Positions 34,894 to 45,070 are shown, counted from the first letter of the stretch. The stretch: DNA of 64,000 bases from Pigmentiphaga sp. NML080357 (GCF_002188465.1 NZ_NINW01000020.1:50288-114287); one strand, 5' to 3'. Made by a program: numbers and translations. Notes: generated by a model from the sequence alone, not told the origin.

Positions 34894-35799
34894 TCAGAAC
34901 GAAGCAGCCAATGCCGGCTCCTGCTCCTGGACTTGCGCCTCGGGCTCGCGCTCGGCGGGCTCGGTGGCCGTGTCGATGGCATCGTCGGCTTCGGACGCGG
35001 ATGCGTCTTCGGCCGGCGGCGCCTCGGCTTGCGCCTGGCTCGTCGGATAGACCTGGGTGCCGTCGATCTTGATGAGACCGATGTGGACCAGCGTCGATTC
35101 CAGGCTGGCGGCCGGTTCCCCGGCGTGCTCACCCTTGGTGCGGATGTACGGATCGATCTTCATGTCGTTCAGACGGAAGGCGATCAGCACCTTGCGGTCA
35201 CCCTCGACGGCCTGAACGCACCGGCGAACCAGGTGCTCGGCTTCCGGGGTGGCGACGATGGTGTCGAAGTACCGATACTCCGGTTCATCGACAGGCCCGG
35301 CCAGTGCCGCGACGGTGCAAGAGAGGAACGAGTCGCCAGCTTTTGGGGTGACGTCCTTCACACGATTGAGATAGCCGATGCCGCGGGTGATCAACTCGTG
35401 CTGCTCGATCGAAGCCAGTTCGGCCCGGTCGATCAGTTCGGCCTTGAGCAGTCGCGCCTTGAGGGACGCGGCGGCCTGACCCTTCTGCTCACCCTTGTCG
35501 CGGATGTACACATCGCCCCACAGGTCACCGAGGCGAAAGCGCACCAGCGGGCGCTGCTTGGGATCGTCAACGCCGATGTAGCGCTGAACGAGCTTCTTGG
35601 CCTCGGCACCCGAGACCTTGACGTCGAAGTAGCGGTAGCTGGGGTCCCGGGCGGGGCCGACCAGCGCGGCGATGGTGCATGCCAGGAAAGGCTGCGCACG
35701 GCGGCCGCCCCGGACGGGCACTTCACGGACACGCTGGATGTAGCCGATGCCCGAGGTGTGGAGGTCGAAATACGATTTCTCGTTGGACGTGGTGTTCAT
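34894..35799 (-). CDS. DUF3577 (STY4534-family) protein, internally duplicated
   Basis: A 301-residue protein containing two tandem DUF3577 domains. Domain 1 (about 15-125) has IGYIQRVREVP, SYRYFDVKVSG and VRFRLGDLWGDVYIRDKGEQ. Domain 2 (about 135-240) has IGYLNRVKDVT, EYRYFDTIVAT and IAFRLNDMKIDPYIRTKGEH. An acidic low-complexity tail follows. Single-domain members of about 150-200 residues are usual, so this is a fusion by duplication. It has two leader RNAs (35827-35876 and 35943-36023). Confidence 0.8.
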   Translation of the reverse strand: MNTTSNEKSYFDLHTSGIGYIQRVREVPVRGGRRAQPFLACTIAALVGPARDPSYRYFDVKVSGAEAKKLVQRYIGVDDPKQRPLVRFRLGDLWGDVYIRDKGEQKGQAAASLKARLLKAELIDRAELASIEQHELITRGIGYLNRVKDVTPKAGDSFLSCTVAALAGPVDEPEYRYFDTIVATPEAEHLVRRCVQAVEGDRKVLIAFRLNDMKIDPYIRTKGEHAGEPAASLESTLVHIGLIKIDGTQVYPTSQAQAEAPPAEDASASEADDAIDTATEPAEREPEAQVQEQEPALAASF

Positions 35800-35826
35800 G
35801 GTGAATCTCCATTGGGATGAAGCGGA

Positions 35827-35876
35827 GACACACCGGCCCACGCATGCGGGGAAGGTGCGTGACCCCGCGGTGGGTT
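35827..35876 (-). ncRNA. pseudoknot-like leader of the DUF3577 gene
   Basis: Minus-strand leader: CCCACC, GCGGGG, loop containing ACGCACC, CCCCGC, ATGCGTGGG, then GGTGTGT. CCCAC pairs with GTGGG and GCGGGG with CCCCGC. The loop ACGCACC can pair with the downstream GGTGTGT, an H-type pseudoknot. It is the clearest example of the repeated architecture and may be one of the known DUF3577-associated motifs. Confidence 0.6.
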
Positions 35877-35942
35877 GATAAGGCGAAAGCATCCGCCACC
35901 AGAGGCTGGTGGCCGCTCGCGGAAGGATGCGGTGCGAGCTGG

Positions 35943-36023
35943 CTCGGTCACGCAGTGGGAACTGCGCCGCAACCTCGAAGACCGATGGTTGCCTGGCATG
36001 TCGCTGACGACGTCAGCAGGCAT
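35943..36023 (-). ncRNA. structured leader, radC-type RNA motif, copy B
   Basis: Minus strand, upstream of the DUF3577 gene. Hairpin GCTGAC / GTCAGC, then GCAACC pairing with GGTTGC around GGTCTTC, then GCAGT / ACTGC. Compared with copy A, both stems differ at paired positions while keeping complementarity (GTAGCC/GGCTAC there, GCAACC/GGTTGC here). Confidence 0.68.
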
Positions 36024-36109
36024 GGGGCCAGCATGGCGGGGCCTCGCGCGCGCGGCAGCAATCAATCGGCACCCGGGCGCTTCCCTTTGTCCGCGCCACC
36101 CGGCGCCTG

Positions 36110-36560
36110 TCACAGGCACTTGGCGCCGCGCAGGTGCTCGGGGGTATCGGCGCGCGGACGGCCGGGACGGCTCCAGGCGCCGCCACCGCGCGCGCCGATC
36201 AGCCGCCAGCCGGCGGCGCGCAGGCTGGCGCCACCTTCGTCGGGCATGGTGTAGGTGAGCAGGCGTATGTAGCCCAGCGCCCTTGCCGCCTGCCAGGCCG
36301 CGCCGTAGAGCTTGCTGCAGGCGCTGGGTGTGCCGTCGGTGCACAGCCGCGTGACTTCCAGCGTCCAGGTGCCGCGCGACCGGGCGGCCGACAATGGCCA
36401 CGCCGTGGATCAGGTCGCTGTCGCTCAGCGTGACGGCCAGGGCGAACTTCGCGCCCTGGACCGGGCGGTGGTGGCGATGGTGCGACAGAACGAATGCATT
36501 GGCCGTGCGCAGCGACACCGGTAGGAGGTGCAGCCTCGGCGAGGTCGATGGCGTGTTCAT
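36110..36560 (-). pseudogene. XF1762-family (GNAT-like) gene, frameshifted
   Basis: Two reading frames together give an XF1762-family protein. The first (from ATG 36560) ends FAL...IHGVAIVGRPVARHLD. The second continues WTLEVTRLCTDGTPSACSKLYGAAW...GASLRAAGWRLIGARGGG to the stop at 36110. The break is near 36385. Relatives read LDDGWTLEV here, so about 11 bp seem lost, as would follow from slippage between two copies of CTGGACG. Unless read differently in the cell, the gene is dead. The family is ICE- and phage-borne, acetyltransferase-like in fold. Confidence 0.7.
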
Positions 36561-36663
36561 GCGGTTGTCTCCGGTGGCATGCCGGCGTTGTGGCCGGCGG
36601 GGCGTGCCTCGGCGGCTGGAGACAAACGCGCACGCGCGGCGATGGCGGCGGTGCGAACAAAAG

Positions 36664-36684
36664 AAGGCCCCCGATGCGGGGGCT
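36664..36684 (-). terminator. intrinsic terminator of the DUF3085 gene
   Basis: Minus strand GCCCCC-GCATC-GGGGGC followed by CTTCTTTT, 18 bp past the DUF3085 stop. A compact GC hairpin with a U-rich tail. It now terminates the truncated 3' half of the split gene. Confidence 0.75.
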
Positions 36685-36701
36685 GCGAGGCGGTTGCCGC
36701 G

Positions 36702-36998
36702 TCAGGCGGGAGGCACCACTGCTAAGGACAGGTGCGTGGCGGTGGCGGAAAGCACGAGATCGTCCGCCGAGTGCTGGAGGCGCGTGAACAGGCCGTCCTT
36801 CGGGTCGAAATACTCCGCGAAGTCATCGCCGCCCAGCTCGCGGCCGGCGAGGTGCCACCAGTCATCGAACGGGTCGGTGTCCGGGTTGCATCCGACGGCG
36901 TAGGCGAGCAGTGCCTGGCGCCCATCCGGGCGACGCTCCCCACGCTCGGCGAGGAAGTACACGCCCTGATCCTTGACCAGGACAATGCGGCACTGATT
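36702..36998 (-). pseudogene. DUF3085 gene, 3' part (split by the mercury transposon)
   Basis: Encodes the C-terminal 97 residues or so of a DUF3085 protein: CRIVLVKDQGVYFLAERGERR, then NPDTDPFDDWWHLAGRELGGDDFAEYFDP and the end LSLAVVPPA. Joining it to the 5' part at 40932-40993 after removing the transposon and one copy of TGATT restores an open frame of 117 codons with no change. The gene was therefore intact until insertion. An internal ATG could still give an 86-residue fragment. Function unknown; ICE-conserved. Confidence 0.85.
36994..36998 (+). repeat. 5-bp target-site duplication (left copy)
   Basis: TGATT directly outside the left inverted repeat, matched by TGATT at 40932-40936 outside the right one. 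Five-base duplications are the rule for Tn3-family transposition, so the insertion occurred by normal transposition in place. Confidence 0.9.
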
Positions 36999-37036
36999 GG
37001 GGACGTCTCAGAAAACGGAAAAAATCGTACGCTAAG
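36999..37036 (+). repeat. left terminal inverted repeat of the mer transposon
   Basis: 38 bp beginning GGGGACGTCTCAGAAAACGG and ending ATCGTACGCTAAG. It matches the right repeat at 40893-40931 except for one substitution (A for T at position 5) and one fewer A in the central A run. This is the standard Tn3-family end. The tnpA stop codon lies inside it, as usual. Confidence 0.92.
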
Positions 37037-38029
37037 CCGGTTGCAGCGGTCGTAGCGGCCTGAACTTGCCCGCGCCGATCTTGGCGCTGCTGCGCCAGAG
37101 GTAATCGCCGGTCAGGTTGATGTGCTCCCAGCCCAGCGGCGACAGGTACTGCAACAGGGCGTCATCGACAGTCTGGCCGTGACCGCGTAAGGCGTTTGAG
37201 GCCCGTTCCAGATAGACCGTGTTCCACAACACTATGGCCGCCGTCACCAGGTTGAGGCCGCTGGCCCGGTAGCGCTGCTGCTCGAAACTGCGGTCGCGGA
37301 TTTCGCCCAGCCGGTTGAAGAACACGGCGCGGGCTAGCGCGTTGCGGGCTTCGCCCTTGTTCAGTCCGGCATGCACGCGGCGGCGCAGCTCGACGCTTTG
37401 CAGCCAGTCCAGGATGAACAGCGTTCGCTCGATGCGGCCCAGCTCGCGCAGCGCCACGGCCAGGCCGTTCTGGCGCGGGTAGCTGCCGAGTTTCCTGAGC
37501 ATCAGCGAGGCCGTCACCGTGCCCTGCTTGATCGAGGTGGCCAGCCGCACCTTGGCGTTGATCGCCTTGCCGGACGCCTGGAACTGCTGCTGATGCTTGT
37601 GCTTGGCAGCGTTGAACAGCTTGCCCAGGATGCGGTCGTGCAGGTCGATGATTTCGTCGGTGACGGTGGCCATGCCCTCGATGGCGAGCGCACCAGGGTC
37701 GCGTAGCGGCGCTGTGCCTCGAACTTGGCCAGATCGGCGGGCGTCATCTGGCCGCCTTCGCGGGCGATCTTGAGCAGGCGGTTCTGGTGCACCGACCGCT
37801 CGATGCCGGAAGGCAGGTCGAGCGCCTGCCAGGCTTTGAGGCGCTCGATGTGTTCGAGTATGTGGCGCGAGTTCGGCTTGACGGGCGACTGGCGCAGCCA
37901 GGCCAGCCAGGTCGTCTTGCCGTTGTCGTGGCGCTTGAGCAGATCGTCGAGGCGGTGCCGGTGGGTGGCCGACAGGGGATCGGACAAGGCCGCGTAGATG
38001 CGGCGGTTGGCGCGGCTGTAGGCGTTCAT
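37032..38029 (-). pseudogene. tnpA: Tn3-family transposase remnant
   Basis: About 332 residues remain of a protein of roughly 990. The first part ([26 protein letters not shown] to AQRRYATLV) comes from the N-terminal third. A one-base deletion near 37690 shifts the frame, after which [26 protein letters not shown] continues. The sequence then jumps at about [14 protein letters not shown] to the last 170 residues, including [14 protein letters not shown], which holds the third catalytic acid region. The two catalytic Asp regions are deleted. Not functional. Confidence 0.88.
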
Positions 38030-38047
38030 CGAACACCTCCCTTTTCC

Positions 38048-40034
<1,987 letters not shown>

Positions 40035-40046
40035 GGTGATCTCCTT

Positions 40047-40397
40047 TCAGTAGAACAGCGGCAGGACGTAGGGAAACGCGAGGGCAACCAGAACCAGGGC
40101 GGCCACGATCCAGAAGATCACCTTGTAGGCAGTCCGCACTTGGGGCACGGCGCAAACGTCGCCGGGCTTGCAGGCATGGGCTGGTCGGAAGATGCTGCGC
40201 CAGGCGAAGAACAGCGCGATGAGCGCTGCGCCGATGAAGATCGGCCGATACGGCTCCAGCACGGTCAGGTTGCCGATCCACGCGCCAGAGAAGCCGAGCG
40301 CGACCAGGACAAGGGGGCCGAGGCAGCAGGCCGAGGCGAGGACGGCCGCGACGCCGCCGGTCGCCAGTGCGCCGCAGCCGTTCTTGGGTTCCGACAT
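40047..40397 (-). CDS. merT: mercuric ion transporter MerT
   Basis: A 116-residue inner-membrane protein with three helices. The first helix carries the vicinal cysteines (VLASACCLGPLVL) and the cytoplasmic loop after helix two the second pair (AHACKPGDVC). It imports Hg(II) for MerA. Start ATG 40397 is set by GGAGA spacing; it is the first gene after the mer promoter. Confidence 0.95.
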   Translation of the reverse strand: MSEPKNGCGALATGGVAAVLASACCLGPLVLVALGFSGAWIGNLTVLEPYRPIFIGAALIALFFAWRSIFRPAHACKPGDVCAVPQVRTAYKVIFWIVAALVLVALAFPYVLPLFY

Positions 40398-40432
40398 AAG
40401 GTTCTCCTTCCGGGACTTCGCTTGATGCTGTA

Positions 40433-40463
40433 ACGTTACTTCCGTAGTCAACTACGGAGTCAA
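40433..40463 (-). promoter_or_regulatory. merTPA promoter and MerR operator
   Basis: On the minus strand TTGACT (40458-40463) and TAACGT (40433-40438) are separated by 19 bp, the over-long spacer typical of MerR-activated promoters. The spacer contains the dyad TCCGTA-N6-TACGGA (40441-40458), the MerR binding site. merR is transcribed divergently from its own start only 6 bp outside this block. Confidence 0.88.
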
Positions 40464-40468
40464 GCGCC

Positions 40469-40876
40469 ATGGAGAACGCTCAAGAGAATCTGACCATCGG
40501 GGCCTTCGCCAAGGCAGCCCGGGTCAACGTGGAGACGATCCGCTTCTATCAGCTCAAGGGCTTGCTACCCCAGCCGGAGCGGCCCTACGGTCGCATCCGC
40601 CGCTACGGGCAGGCGGACGTGGCGCGGGTGAAGTTCGTGAAGTCAGCCCAGCGCCTGGGATTCAGCCTGGATGAAGTCGGCCAGCTCCTGAAACTGGAGG
40701 ACGGCACCCATTGCAGCGAGGCGGCCGAACTGGCTGCTCACCGGCTGGCCGATGTGCGCGCACGCATGGCGGACCTCACGCGGATGGAAGAGGCCCTGTC
40801 GACGCTAGTGAGAGAGTGCAACGCGCACCATGGCAATGTTTCCTGCCCGTTGATCGCAGCTTTGCATTGCTGCTAA
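40469..40876 (+). CDS. merR: mercury-responsive regulator MerR
   Basis: A 135-residue MerR protein: winged helix with [26 protein letters not shown] (first 50 residues) and the three Hg-ligand cysteines in [17 protein letters not shown] and VSCPLI. It represses the divergent mer operon without Hg(II) and untwists the 19-bp spacer when Hg(II) binds. Confidence 0.95.
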   Translation: MENAQENLTIGAFAKAARVNVETIRFYQLKGLLPQPERPYGRIRRYGQADVARVKFVKSAQRLGFSLDEVGQLLKLEDGTHCSEAAELAAHRLADVRARMADLTRMEEALSTLVRECNAHHGNVSCPLIAALHCC

Positions 40877-40892
40877 AGGGCCCACTTCGGCT

Positions 40893-40931
40893 CTTAGCGT
40901 ACGATTTTTTTCCGTTTTCTGAGACGACCCC
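40893..40931 (-). repeat. right terminal inverted repeat of the mer transposon
   Basis: 39 bp reading outward-to-inward on the minus strand GGGGTCGTCTCAGAAAACGG and ending TACGCTAAG; partner of 36999-37036. It lies 16 bp past the merR stop. Confidence 0.92.
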
Positions 40932-40993
40932 TGATTGGCGATGGCTTCGGTCAGCACGGGGCGCAGGTCAGCGCCTTTGAATCGCAGTGACAT
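40932..40993 (-). pseudogene. DUF3085 gene, 5' part (split by the mercury transposon)
   Basis: Start codon ATG 40993 and the first 20 codons (MSLRFKGADLRPVLTEAIAN) of the DUF3085 protein, then the TGATT duplication and the transposon end. The frame continues into transposon sequence and stops soon after. A GGAGA site and a leader with CATCC-CATC-GGATG nested in AGGCC/GGCCT precede it. The rest of the gene is at 36702-36998. Confidence 0.85.
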
Positions 40994-41137
40994 GGATGAA
41001 ATCTCCTGTGTGGAAGAATGAGAAAGGCCTCCATCCGATGGGATGAAGGGCCTGTAGTGCACGCGGCCGGAACGGCTGGAACGCCGTGGCGGATGCCTCG
41101 GGTCAGCCGCAGGACCGCCCGGTTTCGCTGCGGGGCG

Positions 41138-41962
41138 TCATGCCGGGACGGCCTGGCGCTTGCGGGCCGCTTTCGCGTCGAGGATGCTCACGTCGATCTG
41201 GCGCCAGCGCCCGTCGTCGATGAGCCTCTCCAGCACTTCGCCGAGCATGTCGAAATACACCTCGTCGTGCCGATCGACCAGTTCGACCGATTCACCGTTC
41301 TGACGGTGCAGTTCCACCACGTAGGTGTCTCCGCCGCGGTCGTAGAGGATCGTCACCCGGCCCTCGAACTTCGCGGTCGAGACCGTGAAGCTGATCGCCG
41401 GCGGGGTCTCGATGATCTTGGAGGGCGTGGGATCGACCCAGGTGAAGTCGCGGGCACCGGCATCCACCAGCATGTGGGTGATGCGCCGGAAGCGATCGGG
41501 GGCCGGCATCTCCTCCAACTGCTCGATGAGCTGGCCCAACTCCATGCACTGCGGCGTGGGAATGGGCAGCTTGGCCGGCGCCGAGCCGAGGATGTGCCTC
41601 GTGATGGTGTACGGCGTGCCGTCCGAAGTCTCCTCGGTGATGACCTCCGGCGTGTCCGCGCGCAGTCCGTCGAAGCGACGACGGGCATAGGGTTGGACAT
41701 GCACCTTGGCGCCTTCGGCAGGAACCGTGGTCACCAGGCTGGGATCGAGCACCGCGAACTCGGAAGGCTTGAGCTTGACGACGATGGCATCGTCGGTCGC
41801 GGCGACCACCTTGCCGTCGAAGGGTTGGGGGTCGATGGCGAAGCCCAGCGTTGAGGACAGCGGCTGATCATCGAACACGCGGTACTTGAACGACCGCACG
41901 TTGCGGGGCACATGGCCTGCGACCAGCGAAGGCATCATGGATTTGATGAGGGAACGATCCAT
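41138..41962 (-). CDS. ICE hypothetical protein
   Basis: A 274-residue soluble protein starting MDRSLIKSMMPSLVAGHVP. Notable parts: GFAIDPQPFDGKVVAATDDAIVVKLKPSEFAVLD (beta-rich, about 40-75), a central helical region with QLIEQLEEMPAPDRFRRITHML and the end LERLIDDGRWRQIDVSILDAKAARKRQ. No named domain recognised. Single-gene unit with both leader types upstream. Function unknown. Confidence 0.68.
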   Translation of the reverse strand: MDRSLIKSMMPSLVAGHVPRNVRSFKYRVFDDQPLSSTLGFAIDPQPFDGKVVAATDDAIVVKLKPSEFAVLDPSLVTTVPAEGAKVHVQPYARRRFDGLRADTPEVITEETSDGTPYTITRHILGSAPAKLPIPTPQCMELGQLIEQLEEMPAPDRFRRITHMLVDAGARDFTWVDPTPSKIIETPPAISFTVSTAKFEGRVTILYDRGGDTYVVELHRQNGESVELVDRHDEVYFDMLGEVLERLIDDGRWRQIDVSILDAKAARKRQAVPA

Positions 41963-41982
41963 GGGGAAACTCCTTGAGGAAA

Positions 41983-42029
41983 AACAAGGGATTCCCCGCC
42001 CGCAAGGGAGAGGTCCCTTGTGGGTGGCG
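41983..42029 (-). ncRNA. switch-like leader of the 41.1-42.0 kb gene
   Basis: Minus strand CCACCC, ACAAGGGA, CCTC, TCCCTTG, CGGGCGG, GGAA, TCCCTTGT. The first arm ACAAGGGA (42014-42021) is complementary to both the middle TCCCTTG (42003-42009) and, over eight bases, the last TCCCTTGT (41984-41991). The two pairings exclude each other, and the second crosses the CCC/GGG outer stem. Confidence 0.58.
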
Positions 42030-42062
42030 TGGATGGACGCGGTAGGTCCGTAGGAAGAAACG

Positions 42063-42140
42063 ACCAGCACGGTTTCCCGCGCTTGCAGCCTCGAAGGTCT
42101 CGACTGCCTGGGCATGTGCCGGCAACGCCGACGAACATGG
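42063..42140 (-). ncRNA. structured leader, radC-type RNA motif, copy C
   Basis: Minus strand, upstream of the 41.1-42.0 kb gene: hairpin GTCGGC / GCCGGC with loop GTT, then ACATGCCCAGG, then GCAG pairing with CTGC around a purine-rich GACCTTCGAG. Same order and conserved single-stranded ACATGCC as copies A, B and D. Confidence 0.62.
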
Positions 42141-42225
42141 GGCAAGCATGGCCCTGGGGCGGTCTGCCTGCCCGCAGGAAACGGCACCGCACCACAACCG
42201 TTTTCCTGTGCTGCGGGCAAGAAAA

Positions 42226-42243
42226 AGCCCCTCGAAAGGGGCT
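42226..42243 (-). terminator. intrinsic terminator downstream of the 42.3 kb gene
   Basis: AGCCCC-TCGAAA-GGGGCT stem-loop followed on the minus strand by TTTTTCTTG, 8 bp past the stop of the 92-residue gene. It separates that gene from the leader of the next unit. Confidence 0.78.
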
Positions 42244-42250
42244 GGAGGAA

Positions 42251-42529
42251 TCAGGCTTGGTACACGAAGTAGTGCTCGCGCTGACGCGGAAAGAACACGT
42301 GTTTCCACGTGTCGCCGCTTGTGTTGCCACCGTCGAAGACGACCATTTCGTAGTCGTCCACGTCGGTGTCCACCAGGTCGGCGCTGGCGATATGGCGCAT
42401 GTGCAGCGTGCCGCTCATGCGCTCGAATACCAGGATCTGGCCGATGGCATCTTCCTGGCTCATGGCGTTGACGCAGGCTCCGAGTTGGTGCTCGAAGTCG
42501 GATGCGGGTGTGATGAGGTCGGGGAACAT
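42251..42529 (-). CDS. ICE small hypothetical protein
   Basis: A 92-residue acidic protein (MFPDLITPASDFEHQLG ... ADLVDTDVDDYEMVVFDGG ... FFPRQREHYFVYQA). No named domain. Its leader has a 10-bp hairpin GCCGGCCCGG / CCGGGCCGGC immediately before the ribosome-binding site. Function unknown. Confidence 0.65.
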   Translation of the reverse strand: MFPDLITPASDFEHQLGACVNAMSQEDAIGQILVFERMSGTLHMRHIASADLVDTDVDDYEMVVFDGGNTSGDTWKHVFFPRQREHYFVYQA

Positions 42530-42626
42530 GGGATCGCTCCTGTGAAAGTGCGCCGGCCCGGCTCTCTGGCGGGAGACCGGGCCGGCATGCGGTGAGGACA
42601 AGGAAGGCCGGGGATGTGTGTGGCAG

Positions 42627-43364
42627 CTATTCGCCGGCCAGCGATAGGCCCGGCAACACGGGTGCGTCGGCATCGAGGATGAGGATGCGCACGTCGGCCT
42701 GGCCGGCCAGTTCAAGGATCTGTGCCAGCTCGTCCGGCATGCCCTTGCTGCGGTGCTCCTGCCGAAGCTGCTCGGCGGCGATCCCCTCGACGTCCTGCAG
42801 GTGCTGGTCCGTCCAGGGCGTGGAGATCAGCTTGACGCCGATCGCCGGGCTGTAGGGAATCCGGAACGCGATGAACAAAAAGGCCTCCGGCGTCGCGAGG
42901 TCAGCCAGGTTGGCCAGGTACTGGCCGGTTTCGCGGCTGATGTGCGCGCTGCTGATTTCCCAGCACCGGCTGTAGTAGCCGGTCTCGAAGCTCAACCGCT
43001 GCACGACTTCCCGTGCGGCCTCGGCCGAATAGGTGTCGCCAATGTGGACGGGGCGGCCGTCGAAGTCGTCGCCGTGGATCGCGTACACCACGGCACCCAC
43101 CATGCCTTCGCCGCTGCCCCCTTCAGCCGCGTCGCATTCGGCGATCAGTGCGGCGCCGACAGGTTCGGTGCCAGTCCTGACCACCGCGAAGTCGCTGGTG
43201 ATGATGCAAGGAGAAGAAACCAGCGCCGCGTCGCAGAGGTGCTGCTGGCTCGGGTGGATGTTTCGCCAAACATGCGGGCTTCCGTCCTCGTAGCTGATGG
43301 ACAGCGTGCGGACGATTTTCAGATTCCAGTAGCCGCGTAGAAAGGGATTGGGATTCTGGGACAT
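42627..43364 (-). CDS. ICE hypothetical protein (possibly DUF5983)
   Basis: A 245-residue soluble protein. An alpha/beta N-terminal region (RTLSISYEDGSPHVWRNI, then SSPCIITSDFAVVRTG) is followed by a C-terminal part (TPEAFLFIAFRIPYSPAIGVKLISTPWTDQH). I have a faint association with DUF5983 but cannot support it further. Leader with CACCGGG / CCCGGTG hairpin. Confidence 0.62.
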   Translation of the reverse strand: MSQNPNPFLRGYWNLKIVRTLSISYEDGSPHVWRNIHPSQQHLCDAALVSSPCIITSDFAVVRTGTEPVGAALIAECDAAEGGSGEGMVGAVVYAIHGDDFDGRPVHIGDTYSAEAAREVVQRLSFETGYYSRCWEISSAHISRETGQYLANLADLATPEAFLFIAFRIPYSPAIGVKLISTPWTDQHLQDVEGIAAEQLRQEHRSKGMPDELAQILELAGQADVRILILDADAPVLPGLSLAGE

Positions 43365-43447
43365 GGGATTTCTCCAACAGAATAATGATGGAGCAAATCC
43401 CCGCCACCGGGAATTGACCCCGGTGGGTGGAAAGAAAGGAAACAGCG

Positions 43448-44134
43448 TCAGGTGACGCTGATCGTTGGCGTTTGGGCCAATCGCTCGGCGACGCGCCGGC
43501 GCAAATTCATGCGGAATGGCTCGTCGCTGACGCCCGCCAGCAGATTGATGGTCTCCAGCGCGATCAGGGCCGAAGCCTCTTCTATGTCGGCGGCCACAAT
43601 GGTCTTGCGCAATTGGTCGCCGAGCTGGAGGGCCTGGGAGGAGGAGCTGATGAAGCGGACCTCGCGGCTCAGGTAGCAGCCGTTGCCGCCGAACTCGAAC
43701 AGCCGCGGCTTGCTGCAGTACCAGCAGCCCTCGAACTGGATGGCGGTCAGGTGGTGCCCGTCATCGAACCGGGTGGCGATCAGAAACAATGCGTCGAGAT
43801 CGGCGGTGTCCTCGAACGAATGACGGTCGATCAAGTTCCCCAGCTCTTCGTCCTCATCGGCACGGAAGTGCACGGCGAGCAGTTCGAGCAGCGGCGGGAT
43901 CGACAGCCCTTCGTCGTCCGGCATCGGAATACCGAGTTGCGTGGCCAGGTCTTCCAGGCCATCGAGCACGTCCGGCCATTGCGGATTGGTGGTCTCGGCG
44001 ATCTGGGCGATGTAGGCCTGCCCGTTGCCGGGGTGGCTCTCGTCCAGCGCGAAGGCGCCGAACAGCGCCTGGATGACGGGCGTCACACGGTCGAGCACGA
44101 GAACGCCGGTGGCTTCGTAGTAGTTGTTGGCCAT
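43448..44134 (-). CDS. ICE hypothetical protein
   Basis: A 228-residue soluble protein starting MANNYYEATGVLVLDRVTPVIQALFGAF, with ATRFDDGHHLTAIQFEGCWYCSKPRLFEFGG (two close cysteines) and a helical C-terminus. Proteins of this opening recur in ICEs of the class; function unknown. The leader can form CCCCTGCGGA / TCCGCAAGGG, whose GGATGCCA strand can also pair downstream with TGGCTCC. Confidence 0.65.
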   Translation of the reverse strand: MANNYYEATGVLVLDRVTPVIQALFGAFALDESHPGNGQAYIAQIAETTNPQWPDVLDGLEDLATQLGIPMPDDEGLSIPPLLELLAVHFRADEDEELGNLIDRHSFEDTADLDALFLIATRFDDGHHLTAIQFEGCWYCSKPRLFEFGGNGCYLSREVRFISSSSQALQLGDQLRKTIVAADIEEASALIALETINLLAGVSDEPFRMNLRRRVAERLAQTPTISVT

Positions 44135-44316
44135 GAAGGCTCCTTTCGATGAATGAACGGAGCCAGCCCTTGCGGACGATGGCATCCGCAGGGGAAACCG
44201 CCTGATGCCGGATGGCGCTGGGCGGGGAGAAAACGCGAGGGACATGGCCTCGAACGAGGCGCATGTCCCTCATGGGGTCCCGTGAACGCAGTGATGAAGG
44301 TGTGCCAGGGACCGGC

Positions 44317-44709
44317 TCACCAACCGCTGTAGTTCAGCAGCAGGTCGGCGATCACCTGGCGACGTGGCAGATCGAGGCCGTCGAAGTCCGACAACCCGTT
44401 GAAGTGGCAGCGCTTGAGCATGGCACCGCCCTCGCGCGCGTTGTAGAAGCTGACCATCGCGGACAGGAACATGCGTTCCCCGCTGCTCAGGACGCCGAGG
44501 GCGTCGTTGAGCCGCAGCATGTCGGGACGCAGATCCCACTTGCTCTTGGCCTGGTTCAGACCTTCACGGGTGCCATCGCCAAACCATTGCGGGCCGGCGA
44601 TTTCGACACCACGCTTCCAGGCCTCAAAAAAGGCTTGGGGCGCAGCGCTGAAATGCCGTTCTTCCCGAACGATCTGATCGACGACTTCCTGCGGCAGTAG
44701 CTGGTTCAT
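44317..44709 (-). CDS. ICE small hypothetical protein
   Basis: A 130-residue mostly helical protein (MNQLLPQEVVDQIVREERHFS ... LGVLSSGERMFLSAMVSFYNAREGGAMLKRC ... VIADLLLNYSGW). No named domain. It starts 21 bp after the stop of the next upstream gene and lacks its own leader, so the two form a pair. Function unknown. Confidence 0.65.
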   Translation of the reverse strand: MNQLLPQEVVDQIVREERHFSAAPQAFFEAWKRGVEIAGPQWFGDGTREGLNQAKSKWDLRPDMLRLNDALGVLSSGERMFLSAMVSFYNAREGGAMLKRCHFNGLSDFDGLDLPRRQVIADLLLNYSGW

Positions 44710-44730
44710 GACGTGATTCCTCCAGTTGGA

Positions 44731-44952
44731 TCAGGGAATGGCGAGCTGGGACCAGCCGCCTCTTTCGAGGGCACGTTGAGCCGCAGCATGGCTGCGGAAG
44801 TACTCACGAGATTCCCGCGAAACGGGACCTTCGGTATCGCGCGTGCCGATGTAGTGGCCGGCGGCGCTGTGCAGGACTTCGAGCGGCAGGAACTTGCCGC
44901 AGTAGGTCAAGGCCAATTGACCGAATCGGCCGAAAGAGGCTTGCTGGGACAT
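44731..44952 (-). CDS. ICE very small hypothetical protein
   Basis: A 73-residue protein (MSQQASFGRFGQLALTYCGK ... SREYFRSHAAAQRALERGGWSQLAIP). The C-terminus resembles the short sequence found at the end of several ICE ORFans, but no domain is recognised. First gene of the pair with the 130-residue protein; preceded by both leader types (pseudoknot-like 44966-45016 and radC-type 45071-45151). Confidence 0.62.
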   Translation of the reverse strand: MSQQASFGRFGQLALTYCGKFLPLEVLHSAAGHYIGTRDTEGPVSRESREYFRSHAAAQRALERGGWSQLAIP

Positions 44953-45070
44953 GGATGGGCTCCTTGGAAAAGCGGGGCCCTGTCCCTCACGGGATGGCAG
45001 CTCCCGCACGCGGTTGAAAAAAAAGCATCAGCGTCTTGGGAACGCGCGTCCGCGCAATGGATGCGATGCG

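Noticed and set aside
40805..41062. An 85-codon protein starting upstream of the split DUF3085 gene
   Set aside because: It is the DUF3085 5' end plus leader plus transposon sequence read through in one frame; the real start is ATG 40993.
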